A stretch of DNA of 13,317 nt from assembly GCA_964514055.1 (NCBI GenBank), contig CAZEPB010000036.1, positions 1 to 13,317 on the forward strand, in the 5' to 3' direction. Each line of letters starts with the position of its first letter. The stretch's first letter is position 1. The notes beneath the pieces were generated by a model. It ran no database searches. It saw nothing but the letters and a program-made list of their open reading frames with translations, and was not told where the DNA came from. This DNA comes from SG8-32-3 sp964514055. GTDB lineage: Archaea > Thermoproteota > Bathyarchaeia > Bathyarchaeales > Bathycorpusculaceae. Shown piece by piece: positions 1-6,607 of this stretch. Made by a program: the position numbers and the translations under genes.

Positions 1-531
1 AGAAGACACCGTTGTGAACTCGCTTTCTCCAATTTGATAAATAGGTTTAGCTTCCCTCAAATCAAAGCTTCCATCGAAAACCCCTTCATTGGAGTAGGCA
101 GTTAAGACTTCACCCACGAAAAGTGTATGGTCACCCGTCTCTATTTGTTGAATTAACTTGCACTCAATATGTGCAACGCACTCCTTTATGATCGGGGGTT
201 TTACTTTCTTTGCTGGCAAAGGTGTAAAAAGTGTTTTCGCCAACTTGTCATGTGTCTTCCCTGTCGTTCTGCCACAGAACAAAACATCCTTAAGGATATC
301 TATAGTGGGTACGTTGACAACAAATTCCTTTGTTTCCTCAATGAGTTTATGAGAGTATCTCTGATGGCCAACACTAATAGCCACCATTGGTGGACTAAAG
401 GAAGCAGGCGTACACCAAGACAGAGTTATCAAATTAGCCTTGTCCTTCTGGTTCATGCAGCTAACCAATACCACGTTTCTTGGGTATAACAATCGATGGA
501 CTGAAGATAAAGGAATACCCCTTTTTTTCAT
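1..531 (-). CDS. Flavin reductase family protein (partial, 3' end off the window)
   Basis: An open frame runs from an ATG at 531 to the left edge without a stop (177 residues, C-terminus missing). It resembles the flavin reductase/FMN-binding split-barrel family (Flavin_Reduct, DIM6/NTAB type), usually about 190 residues, so most of the domain is present. Visible family features are SWCTPASFSPPMVAISVG (residues 38-55), the KEFVVNVP segment (68-75) and GDHTLFVGEV (133-142), which resembles the family's GDH-x-x-F-x-G-E-V motif. Members bind FMN and may reduce free flavin with NAD(P)H or act as flavoprotein oxidoreductases; the substrate cannot be told here. A purine-rich GGGAGAG lies about 6 nt before the ATG. 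It follows the radical SAM gene by 35 nt on the same strand and is probably its co-transcribed neighbour. The plus-strand ORFs over this region are shadows. Confidence 0.85.
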   Translation of the reverse strand, partial: MKKRGIPLSSVHRLLYPRNVVLVSCMNQKDKANLITLSWCTPASFSPPMVAISVGHQRYSHKLIEETKEFVVNVPTIDILKDVLFCGRTTGKTHDKLAKTLFTPLPAKKVKPPIIKECVAHIECKLIQQIETGDHTLFVGEVLTAYSNEGVFDGSFDLREAKPIYQIGESEFTTVSS

Positions 532-566
532 ATCAAACTCTCCCTGAACGCTTGGACCGCATTGAT

Positions 567-1580
567 TCAAGCGCACTTGTGTGTGTAATCACTGCCTAAT
601 TTTTTTGACAATAGTAATTTTGGAAGACCACGATTAAGTGTCTCGAAGTAAGAAAGGTCGAACTTTCTATGAAAAGAGATCCAGCAGTCGTTGCAGGAAC
701 CGATAAATTGTTTTTGAATTTTTTTGGTTTCTTCTGAATTCCATATTTCGTCCAAAGATTTTTCATACAGGTTTCCAAGTAAGATTTCTTTATGGCAACA
801 GAATGGCACATCACCGTTTGGATAAACTACGACTCTGCAGAGAGGACTCTGGCAGGAAAACTTGGCTTTGTCTTTTAGCCAATCTTGGTAGCATAGCATG
901 TATGGGTCTGTTTCTGTCTTTAGATCGTAGCCTTGCAGAACGTTAGTTTTTTTCTCGAACGCATCGTTAACATCGAATAATCTGAAATCCGCAAAAATGC
1001 TGATTGCGAAGCCAATTCCCTTCTTTTTGCAGTAGTCTTTAACGAATAGATAGTCTTTGTATGAATTCCACGGTGAGGCAGTGTAGACTAGTGTAATTTC
1101 TGTTTGATCCCGAACTTCATTGACCACATGGTCTACTTTGTCGAATAGATCTACTCCGCGGACACGTTTGTGTGTTTCTTTGGTGCCGTCTAAAGAGACA
1201 TGCAAGTGTTTCACTTTGAATTCGCGAACAGTATCAATCAACAAATCATCTAACATAGCATTTGACAATAGGATGTAGTCATGGTCTTTAACTAAATCCA
1301 GTATTTCTTTATACTTCGGGTGAAGCAAAAATTCTCCGCCCTCTAAACCATAACTAGTGGGGTAAAGGCGGGAGTTTGTGCATTTAGCGTTGACGATAGA
1401 CTCTACCACCTGTGGGCTTAAGTCTATCTTTGGGGTTTGTGCCCAAATTTTGCAGTGTTTGCAGCGAGCATTACAGCGGTTTGTTGCATAGAGCATGACC
1501 CAGCGTATGTGCCTACCTGCGAACTGATTGAGGTAGTAGACTGCTGCTTTTGTGTTGCGAAAACTAATTTTCGGGTTCAA
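567..1580 (-). CDS. Radical SAM/SPASM domain protein
   Basis: A 337-residue radical S-adenosylmethionine enzyme. The N-terminal [4Fe-4S] motif is Cys36-x3-Cys40-x2-Cys43 (CNARCKHC), followed by the GGE motif at 81-83 that contacts SAM. A C-terminal SPASM-type region holds Cys243, Cys248, Cys261, Cys262, Cys296 and Cys299, with the typical PNGDVxxC and GNLYEKSLDEIWNS segments, expected to bind one or two further Fe-S clusters. Family members modify peptides or small substrates; the substrate here is unknown. The start is TTG at 1580: an in-frame TGA lies 15 nt upstream and no good ATG precedes the cluster motif. No strong ribosome binding site is visible. It lies 53 nt downstream of a sugar-nucleotide epimerase/dehydratase and 35 nt upstream of a flavin reductase, so a radical step in sugar or glycan modification, with the flavin protein as a possible electron donor, is a reasonable inference but unproven. 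Confidence 0.88.
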   Translation of the reverse strand: MNPKISFRNTKAAVYYLNQFAGRHIRWVMLYATNRCNARCKHCKIWAQTPKIDLSPQVVESIVNAKCTNSRLYPTSYGLEGGEFLLHPKYKEILDLVKDHDYILLSNAMLDDLLIDTVREFKVKHLHVSLDGTKETHKRVRGVDLFDKVDHVVNEVRDQTEITLVYTASPWNSYKDYLFVKDYCKKKGIGFAISIFADFRLFDVNDAFEKKTNVLQGYDLKTETDPYMLCYQDWLKDKAKFSCQSPLCRVVVYPNGDVPFCCHKEILLGNLYEKSLDEIWNSEETKKIQKQFIGSCNDCWISFHRKFDLSYFETLNRGLPKLLLSKKLGSDYTHKCA

Positions 1581-1633
1581 TTTTGCACAAACTCATTATT
1601 AAAATTGGCTGATGATGGAAAACGACCAAGCAC

Positions 1634-2608
1634 CTAGTATCTCCAATGCCATCCGTATTTCTCGTAACTCCAGCCTACGCCGTTGCCTTTATACCAACTT
1701 ATAGTTTTTTCTAAGCCATCGCGAAACTCGACTTCTGGTGCCCAACCCAGCAACTTGGAGGCTTTCAAGTTGCTAGCAATCAGTGTGCCGACGTCTTTGG
1801 GTCTGAAGCGTGAAGTGTCTTCAATAACTTCCTTGTTTTCGCATCCTGTTGCTCGCATTATCATTTCCAGAATAGTCTTCATCATCAGAGCCTTACCAGT
1901 TCCAAAGTTGATTAATTCACCTTCAATTCCCTCAGCTTCAAGAGCGCTGACAATTGCCCTGCAGGTGTCTTCCACGTAAGTGTAATCTCTGAACGTGCTG
2001 ATGTCTCCAGTTTTTATGACTGGCTCTTTAAGGCATTGTCTTATCATTTCTGGAATAAAACGTGGCAATGTATCTCTAGGTCCAAACGTGTTGAATGGTC
2101 TTAGCACAACTACGGGCAGTTTATGTTCAAAGTGCATTGTTTGTGCCCAGAGGTCTGCTGCCAGTTTTCCAACAGCGTATGTGCTGAAAGGATTTGTGGG
2201 GTGACGTTCGTCTATGGGTGTGTATACAGCTGAGCCGTAAACCTCGCTGCTGCTTATGTGAATTATTCTTTCAACTGCAGTGTCCAAGCAGGCTTTGAAA
2301 ACGTTGAGGCTTCCAACAGCGTTAGTTTCAGCTATGTTTACTGGCAGTTGGTAGCTAACAGGAATGAAAGCTTGCGCTGCGAGATGAACCACGTATTGAT
2401 GCCCTTTCATCACTGATGTAACCATTTCTAGGTCTCTAACATCGCCTGTAACAATCCGCATTGAGCCATCATTGGGAACATTGTCTCTCATTCCTGAACA
2501 TAGGTTGTCAAAGACTGTCACTTTGTATCCTTTCTGAAGCAACTGGCGTATCAACGTGCTGCCAATGAAGCCGGCTCCTCCGGTAACAAACACTTTCTTT
2601 TCTTTCAT
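1634..2608 (-). CDS. NAD-dependent epimerase/dehydratase (extended SDR, GalE/RmlB-like)
   Basis: A 324-residue extended short-chain dehydrogenase/reductase acting on nucleotide sugars. The Rossmann motif TGGAGFIG is at residues 9-16, with Asp34 at the end of beta-2 suggesting NAD rather than NADP. The catalytic Tyr144-x3-Lys148 lies in STYAVGK, with the SSSEVYG strand at 119-125, and RPFNTFGPRD (170-179) is the substrate-binding loop typical of UDP-glucose 4-epimerase and NDP-sugar 4,6-dehydratase relatives. Which reaction it performs cannot be decided from these motifs. Its ATG overlaps the stop of the aminotransferase gene by 4 nt (2605-2608), a clear operon junction. An epimerase/dehydratase followed by a DegT aminotransferase is the usual pairing that makes an amino-sugar nucleotide for glycan assembly. 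Confidence 0.92.
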   Translation of the reverse strand: MKEKKVFVTGGAGFIGSTLIRQLLQKGYKVTVFDNLCSGMRDNVPNDGSMRIVTGDVRDLEMVTSVMKGHQYVVHLAAQAFIPVSYQLPVNIAETNAVGSLNVFKACLDTAVERIIHISSSEVYGSAVYTPIDERHPTNPFSTYAVGKLAADLWAQTMHFEHKLPVVVLRPFNTFGPRDTLPRFIPEMIRQCLKEPVIKTGDISTFRDYTYVEDTCRAIVSALEAEGIEGELINFGTGKALMMKTILEMIMRATGCENKEVIEDTSRFRPKDVGTLIASNLKASKLLGWAPEVEFRDGLEKTISWYKGNGVGWSYEKYGWHWRY

Positions 2609-3711
2609 TTTTTCAACTCCTCTAACATTGATTTTATAATAAACTCCTGATCGTGACGAGATATGTGCGGGTAGATGGGTAGAGACAGGACCCTGTTTGC
2701 GCAGTCTTCCGTAACGCTTAGGTCCTCTTTATTGTATTTGCAGAGAGACTGGTAAATGGGTTGCATGTGAAGTGGTGGAAACGCCACAACTGTTTCTATT
2801 CCAAGTTGATCAAGATGCTGCATTATACGGTCTCTCGTTTCGGCATTGATAAACTTCAGCGTGTAGAACATGTACGTATGCGACGCTGAAGGCATGACGT
2901 AAGGAGTTTGAACGCCCTCAACACCTGAAAGTAATTTCTCATAGAACTGAGCCGCTTCCTTTTTCTTTTGGAGAACCCAATTCAATCTCTTGAGTTGAGC
3001 TAACCCGAGAGCCGCAAGTATGTCTGACATCTTGTAGTTGTATCCAATCATAATGTGATGGAAACGGGAAGTTTGACCGTGATTCCGCAGCAGACGGGCT
3101 TTCTCAGCGATTTCGTCGTCATCGGTCACAAGCATGCCTCCTTCCCCAGTTGTCATGTTTTTGTTTGGGTAAAATGAGAAGCAGCCTATTTTTGCTATGG
3201 CACCTGCTTGCCGATTCTTGTAGGTTGCTCCATGCGCCTCTGTCGCGTCTTCAATCACGCAGAGACCGTGCCTTTCAGCTGATTCCATAATTGGATCCAT
3301 ATCCGCCATCTGACCGCCGTAATGAACTACAATTATCGCTTTAGTCTTGGGCGTTATCGCCTTATTGACGCATTCGGGATCAATGTTGAAGGTATTTGGA
3401 TCTACATCAGCGAATACAGGTTTCGCTCCAACATAGAGAACACATTCAGCGGTAGCTGCAAACGTAAATGAAGGGATAATTATCTCATCTCCAGGCTTCA
3501 CACCAGCGGCTAAAACCGCAAGGTGCAACGCTGCAGTTCCATTTGTTGTGACGATAGCCTGCTTACGGTTCAAGTGAGCTGCAAACTCTTGTTCGAATCG
3601 AGCGGCATACTCTCCTTGGGATAATCTTTTATTTCTTACCGCTTCAGTAACGGCTTCTACATCTTCCTCTGTTATGTAGGGATCCGCGTAGCGTATTTTT
3701 TTTGTTGACAA
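2605..3711 (-). CDS. DegT/DnrJ/EryC1/StrS family PLP-dependent sugar aminotransferase
   Basis: Cytosolic nucleotide-sugar aminotransferase of PLP fold type I. Numbered from the TTG at 3711 (368 residues), the PLP lysine is Lys184 in SFYPNKNMTTGEGG, the aspartate that contacts the PLP ring is Asp155 in EDATEAHGA, and TTNGTAALHL (55-64) is the cofactor phosphate-binding region. The family usually transfers an amino group from glutamate to a 3- or 4-keto NDP-sugar. Start choice: TTG 3711 is preceded by GGTGAT, complementary to the archaeal 16S 3' end, at about 5-nt spacing; an ATG at 3741 would add 10 residues but has no visible ribosome binding site. The stop overlaps the SDR gene start by 4 nt, so the two are translationally coupled. 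No clear TATA box is seen in the 118 nt upstream. Confidence 0.93.
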   Translation of the reverse strand: MSTKKIRYADPYITEEDVEAVTEAVRNKRLSQGEYAARFEQEFAAHLNRKQAIVTTNGTAALHLAVLAAGVKPGDEIIIPSFTFAATAECVLYVGAKPVFADVDPNTFNIDPECVNKAITPKTKAIIVVHYGGQMADMDPIMESAERHGLCVIEDATEAHGATYKNRQAGAIAKIGCFSFYPNKNMTTGEGGMLVTDDDEIAEKARLLRNHGQTSRFHHIMIGYNYKMSDILAALGLAQLKRLNWVLQKKKEAAQFYEKLLSGVEGVQTPYVMPSASHTYMFYTLKFINAETRDRIMQHLDQLGIETVVAFPPLHMQPIYQSLCKYNKEDLSVTEDCANRVLSLPIYPHISRHDQEFIIKSMLEELKK

Positions 3712-3782
3712 TTTAATCACCTTAAACCATGAATATTGCATGATGCATATGTGAAGAGTTTAGTATGTTCGGTGGATCACTT

Positions 3783-3812
3783 CAGTTTCAACAAGCATGC
3801 TTAGTTGAACTG
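3783..3812. repeat. Imperfect inverted repeat between DUF1616 and aminotransferase genes
   Basis: Arms CAGTT-CAAC-AAGC and their complements (GCTT, GTTG, AACTG) surround the palindrome AAGCATGCTT, with single-base bulges on each side. A transcript could fold into a hairpin of about 13 pairs. It lies 18 nt past the stop of the DUF1616 gene in the 3' direction and before the sugar operon. No T-tract follows on the minus strand, so it is not a classic terminator. It could be a processing or attenuation structure, or a protein-binding palindrome. Confidence 0.45.
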
Positions 3813-3829
3813 GAGATTCAGGTGAAAGC

Positions 3830-4414
3830 TCAGGTTACGTTTAGCCCAAATCCAACGAACCGATTGTGATACTGAAAGCTCATTGATGTGGTGTTATAAA
3901 TCCAAAGTTCGAAAAATATTTCGTAGGAAAAACCGCTGTTTTCTGTTGCATATGAATTAACGGAAAAAACCATATCGTTGAGGGAAATGTCACTCACCAA
4001 TGTAGAATTGCCAACTTGTGAAGCTCTCAAAACGCTAAAGTCTAAAGGTGCCTCCCAAGTTCCCCCATCTGCGACGTAAGCATGATATTCATAAAGCGGG
4101 GGCAACGAGCTATGCATCGAATTTAACGCATCCGGTAAGGGTTGAGTTTGGTTACGAAACTTCACGTAAATCATGTAATTTACTGTGGAACCCATATGGT
4201 TCCGGACGCCAACAAAAACCCGATTTGTCTGATTCACCTGAACATTGGATGGGTAGTCTGCCATTACATGATTAGGACCTAAAACCCAAAACTCCGAAAA
4301 CTTCTCGGCTCCACTCGGTGATGAGAGGACCAAGTTAAGTGTTGGAACCGTGGCAAGCAGTATGAGGATAAGGCTCCCAACCGCAAATGCCATGCGGTAT
4401 TCGTTAAGATTCAT
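3830..4414 (-). CDS. DUF1616 domain membrane-anchored protein
   Basis: Single-pass membrane protein, 194 residues from the ATG at 4414. Residues 9-31 form an N-terminal hydrophobic segment (uncleaved anchor or signal), and the rest is predicted extracytoplasmic. The motif FSEFWVLGP (39-47), then DYPSNV and VFVGVRNHMGSTVNYMIYV, matches the characteristic C-terminal half of DUF1616 proteins (FTEFYLLGP ... DYPTN ... VGIxNHE), an archaeal family of unknown function. The larger N-terminal multi-TM part found in many members is absent. Five N-x-S/T sequons (Asn61, 88, 136, 174, 192) would be exposed outside the cell. Start choice: AGAGGT sits 8 nt before ATG 4414, whereas the in-frame TTG at 4423 directly abuts that site. 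The gene overlaps the upstream membrane protein gene by 11 nt, implying translational coupling and possibly a shared complex. Confidence 0.8.
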   Translation of the reverse strand: MNLNEYRMAFAVGSLILILLATVPTLNLVLSSPSGAEKFSEFWVLGPNHVMADYPSNVQVNQTNRVFVGVRNHMGSTVNYMIYVKFRNQTQPLPDALNSMHSSLPPLYEYHAYVADGGTWEAPLDFSVLRASQVGNSTLVSDISLNDMVFSVNSYATENSGFSYEIFFELWIYNTTSMSFQYHNRFVGFGLNVT

Positions 4415-4913
4415 TTGATGCAACCTCTGGCTTCATTTTTAGAACTTGACGGTAATAGCGACGTTTGAAAACGCGCCACCCCAGAAAACTCCCTAAAACG
4501 ATCAGAACCACACCTGCGATTGATCCTATTGATGTGAACAATAGTCGCTGCTGATTTTCACCTTGCGCCAAAACTTCCAAGGTATCGGCTGCGTTCTTGA
4601 CTTCTTCTCCAGCACTTTTGGCTAAATTTGCAAAACGAAGTGCTTCATCAAAATCCCCTGATCTATACGCCATGTGCGCATGAGCTAAGAATCCTCCAGC
4701 TTCGTCTAGTTGAGTTAGTAAATTTGAAACATCCGCTCCGGCTTCCTCTGCCTTCAAAGCTGCTGTGTACGCTGAAGCTAAAGTTCCATCAGCATCGTTC
4801 GATGCCAAGGTTGCTTCACTTTCGCTTACTCCTGAGGCAGGCGCAACCAAGGAAAAACTAGATATCACAAATGCAAAGATTAACAAAATATAAAAAACTT
4901 TGGGGATAGACAC
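4404..4913 (-). CDS. Secreted/type I membrane protein with helical ectodomain, function unknown
   Basis: I do not recognise a family. Residues 1-28 look like a signal peptide (MSIPK, hydrophobic core, then APASG). Residues 30-122 are Ala/Glu/Leu-rich and probably helical; the stretch AHAHMAYRSGDFDEALRFANLAKSAGEEV (77-105) has a TPR-like or helical-hairpin pattern. Residues 126-147 form a transmembrane helix followed by KRRYYR, which would place the C-terminus in the cytoplasm. The start is GTG at 4913, preceded by GTGATGA about 6 nt away, which overlaps the stop region of the winged-helix gene (9-nt gap). The 3' end overlaps the DUF1616 gene. Regulator, helical membrane protein and DUF1616 protein therefore form one tight three-gene operon, suggesting a surface complex or sensor whose partners are made together. 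Confidence 0.75.
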   Translation of the reverse strand: MSIPKVFYILLIFAFVISSFSLVAPASGVSESEATLASNDADGTLASAYTAALKAEEAGADVSNLLTQLDEAGGFLAHAHMAYRSGDFDEALRFANLAKSAGEEVKNAADTLEVLAQGENQQRLLFTSIGSIAGVVLIVLGSFLGWRVFKRRYYRQVLKMKPEVASNES

Positions 4914-4922
4914 TTTTTATCA

Positions 4923-5291
4923 TCACATCGTTTTTTTGGGTGCCTCACTTTTGAGGTGACTCAAACTGTTGTTGACGCTATTTGCATCACCACATAATTT
5001 GTCCAAGACGGTCTTCTCGCTGTTGACGCGGTTACGATTTTTTTCCAAACTCTTGCAAAGCGCGGCGTATTCTACATGGCGATTGAGAAACTCCTTACCC
5101 TTAGCTGTCAAAACATAACTATTATCATTCTCAAATTTGACTAAACCTGCGTTCAAAACCTCACGTAAATATCGACCGAGAAGTCTATAGCTGAGGTTAG
5201 CTTGGTACATAATCTGGGTCTTCTTAGCCCCATTTCTCGCTATAGATAGCATGTCTGCAATAATCTGTAACCTATCCCGGTACTTGCTCAC
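4923..5291 (-). CDS. ArnR1-like winged-helix transcriptional regulator (copy A)
   Basis: A 122-residue small DNA-binding protein. Residues 3-70 form a winged helix of the archaeal ArnR1-like type (HTH_45): RLQIIADMLSIA helix, AKKTQIMYQANLSYRLLGRYLREVLNAGLV as the helix-turn-helix, then the wing FENDNSYVLTAKGKEFL. The tail (75-122) is charged and probably a coiled coil for dimerisation. It is clearly paralogous to the regulator at 7987-8301; both share AKKTQ-x-MYQANLSY and YVLT-x-KG-x-EFL. The start is GTG at 5291, with GGAGAG about 11 nt upstream; the nearby ATG is out of frame and stops after three codons. It is the first full gene after a long leader (about 240 nt) carrying the duplicated promoter module, and leads the operon with two membrane proteins. 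Autoregulation through that module is plausible but not shown. Confidence 0.88.
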   Translation of the reverse strand: MSKYRDRLQIIADMLSIARNGAKKTQIMYQANLSYRLLGRYLREVLNAGLVKFENDNSYVLTAKGKEFLNRHVEYAALCKSLEKNRNRVNSEKTVLDKLCGDANSVNNSLSHLKSEAPKKTM

Positions 5292-5433
5292 TTGAACATT
5301 CTCTCCAAGGTTATCCTTTCAGCATCTAAGAGTTGTAACTTGGTTGTAGCAAGGTTTCCATCAAAATTTCGAGGGTGATCCCTTGCGACATCAGAGAAAA
5401 ATTAGACCCAAAGCCATAACAAAAATTTGGTGA

Positions 5434-5457
5434 TTAAGAAGGAATGGTTAGGCTCAT
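5434..5457 (-). CDS. Possible 7-residue leader ORF (MSLTIPS) ahead of regulator A
   Basis: An ATG at 5457 opens a frame of seven codons and a TAA. It sits exactly 10 nt after the TCCCTCCC (minus: GGGAGGGA) leader block, the same distance as the ATG of the unknown gene at 9981 in the second copy of this module. Either this is a regulatory upstream peptide for the winged-helix gene, whose GTG lies about 140 nt further on, or it is what remains after the module was joined to a new gene. Sequence similarity between the two copies ends at this start codon. Confidence 0.3.
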   Translation of the reverse strand: MSLTIPS

Positions 5458-5460
5458 AAT

Positions 5461-5622
5461 TGTGAAGTCCCTCCCTGACAGGAGCGGACAAGAATTTCGA
5501 TCATGACAAACTTCAATTTTGATGTTTGCATGTTCCTCTTCTCCTTCGGAAGCGTTCTATTTAAACATCACAGAATGAAACAACTATACATTTTTTCTAG
5601 AACAATAGCAAATTTTTCTATA
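5461..5622 (-). promoter_or_regulatory. Duplicated promoter/leader module, copy 1 (drives regulator A operon)
   Basis: Read on the minus strand this holds TCTATA/TCTAGA boxes (5617-5622 and 5596-5601, starts 21 bp apart), a conserved 51-bp block (5557-5607), a BRE/TATA-like GTGATGTTTAAATAG (TATA near 5558-5566), a purine-rich AAGGAG stretch (5541-5546) and the conserved leader block 5468-5494. The 51-bp block matches 10083-10133 at 47 positions and the 27-nt leader block matches 9992-10018 at 25. A transcript from this TATA box would begin near 5530 and have a leader of about 240 nt before the GTG of the winged-helix gene. The rest of the 446-nt gap (5292-5460 and 5623-5731) shows no gene I can support; it does hold the palindrome ACAGAATTTTCTGT at 5652-5665. 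Confidence 0.7.
5468..5484 (-). promoter_or_regulatory. Possible Shine-Dalgarno-sequestering hairpin, copy 1
   Basis: On the minus strand CTCCT-GTCA-GGGAG can form a 5-bp stem with a GTCA loop, and the 3' arm is part of GGGAGGGA, the best ribosome binding site for the ATG at 5457. All 17 bases are identical to 9992-10008 in the second module. An upstream AAGGAG (5541-5546) could compete for the CTCC arm. Confidence 0.4.
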
Positions 5623-5731
5623 AAACACATTTGAATATACAGAATAAAATTACAGAATTTTCTGTTGGAAGGTTGAAATTCAATGCGTGTTGCAAAAGAG
5701 ATTCTGAAACTTGGCCATGTATGTTCCGAGC

Positions 5732-5737
5732 AAAAAA
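5732..5737 (-). terminator. T6 tract directly after the glycosyltransferase stop
   Basis: The minus strand reads TAG then six T residues. Oligo-T tracts without a hairpin are common archaeal transcription terminators. It would separate the glycosyltransferase transcript from the promoter module that follows. Confidence 0.4.
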
Positions 5738-6430
5738 CTAAATTCTGTAGCTCTCAACAAAAATTCTTTTAAGTATTCCGAATCCATGCCGCAACTTTAG
5801 TTTCTTCTCGCCTAATCTGCTTCTGTACCCGATTGGGATTTCCACTATCCGATACCCTTGACGTGCAACAACAGCGTTCATTTCAGCTTCTACATCAAAG
5901 CCTCTACTCTTGAGGTGCCAATTGTCAAAAACCTCGGCTCTAACAACCCTTAAACCTGATAGGGGATCATCAAGTCTAACACCGTTAATCGCATACTGCG
6001 CGAAAGCAAGCAGTCTATTTCCAACATAAAACAGGTTGGTGATAGATTCATTAAAATTATGCTCGCCATTAAACCTGTTTCCAATCACCATGCCCACATT
6101 TGGATTCTGCTCTAAAATTTCAATCATCTTGGGAACGTATTCAGCGGGATAAGTGTAATCAGCGTCGGTAAAAACGACATATCGGGCATTTGGACTAAGA
6201 CTTTTAACACCTTGAAATATGGCGTTACCTTTGCCTTTTCCATCTTGCAATAGTACGTTTGCGCCCATATTCTTAGCTATTTCAACCGTCCTATCAACAC
6301 TATTCCCGTCAACCACAATAAAAGAGCAATTGGTCAGCACCTTTTGAAGCTCTTCAAGAGTTGGGCCAATGCCCTCTTCCTCATTTAGGGTAGCAACTAC
6401 TACCAGAATGTGTGAGCAAGGCCTCTCCAT
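5738..6430 (-). CDS. Family 2 glycosyltransferase, DPM1/DPG-synthase-like
   Basis: A 230-residue GT-A fold glycosyltransferase. Motifs: nucleotide-binding start VVVATLNEEEGIGPTLEEL (10-28), DGNSVDRT (41-48), the metal-binding D-x-D as Asp89-Ala-Asp91 in TDADYTYP, DPLSGLR (155-161) and GFDVEAEMN (177-185). These are the hallmarks of dolichyl-phosphate mannose/glucose synthases and related enzymes that move a sugar from UDP/GDP-sugar to a polyprenyl or dolichyl phosphate at the cytoplasmic membrane face. Only the catalytic domain is present; there is no C-terminal TM pair or GtrA-like domain. ATG 6430 is preceded by GGGAGAAG about 8 nt away. It lies 177 nt downstream of hemL with its own likely promoter. 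With wecB and the sugar cluster it fits lipid-linked glycan assembly, but donor and acceptor are not determined. Confidence 0.9.
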   Translation of the reverse strand: MERPCSHILVVVATLNEEEGIGPTLEELQKVLTNCSFIVVDGNSVDRTVEIAKNMGANVLLQDGKGKGNAIFQGVKSLSPNARYVVFTDADYTYPAEYVPKMIEILEQNPNVGMVIGNRFNGEHNFNESITNLFYVGNRLLAFAQYAINGVRLDDPLSGLRVVRAEVFDNWHLKSRGFDVEAEMNAVVARQGYRIVEIPIGYRSRLGEKKLKLRHGFGILKRIFVESYRI

Positions 6431-6477
6431 GTTCTTTTCTTCTCCCAGAAGTTAATTTAGAATGTTTCTCCTTTTTC

Positions 6478-6510
6478 CTTATAACGTATTTCCTCTTGTG
6501 TCATTTAAAC
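6478..6510 (-). promoter_or_regulatory. Candidate promoter of the glycosyltransferase gene
   Basis: Two TATA-like boxes on the minus strand: GTTTAAATGA (6501-6510), preceded by TTCCGTGCG much like the TTCTGTG sequence in the two duplicated modules, and CGTTATAAGG near 6478-6487. Either would start a transcript some 25-50 nt before ATG 6430. Confidence 0.4.
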
Positions 6511-6607
6511 ACGCACGGAAAAAATGTATAGAAAAATTCACTGTTTGTTCTATATTTCGCAAACTTGGCTATTGTAATCCAGGGTTCGAAAAACAGTTTC
6601 ATAAATT

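Noticed and set aside
158..489. Plus-strand frames of 64 and 106 residues
   Set aside because: They lie antisense to the flavin reductase gene, which shows family motifs through the whole stretch.
5461..5622. Module copies as a MITE or insertion sequence
   Set aside because: No terminal inverted repeats or target-site duplications are visible at either copy, and similarity follows functional promoter and leader parts.
6570..6600. GGTTCGA-like string suggesting a tRNA T-arm
   Set aside because: No acceptor, D-arm or anticodon stem can be built around it.
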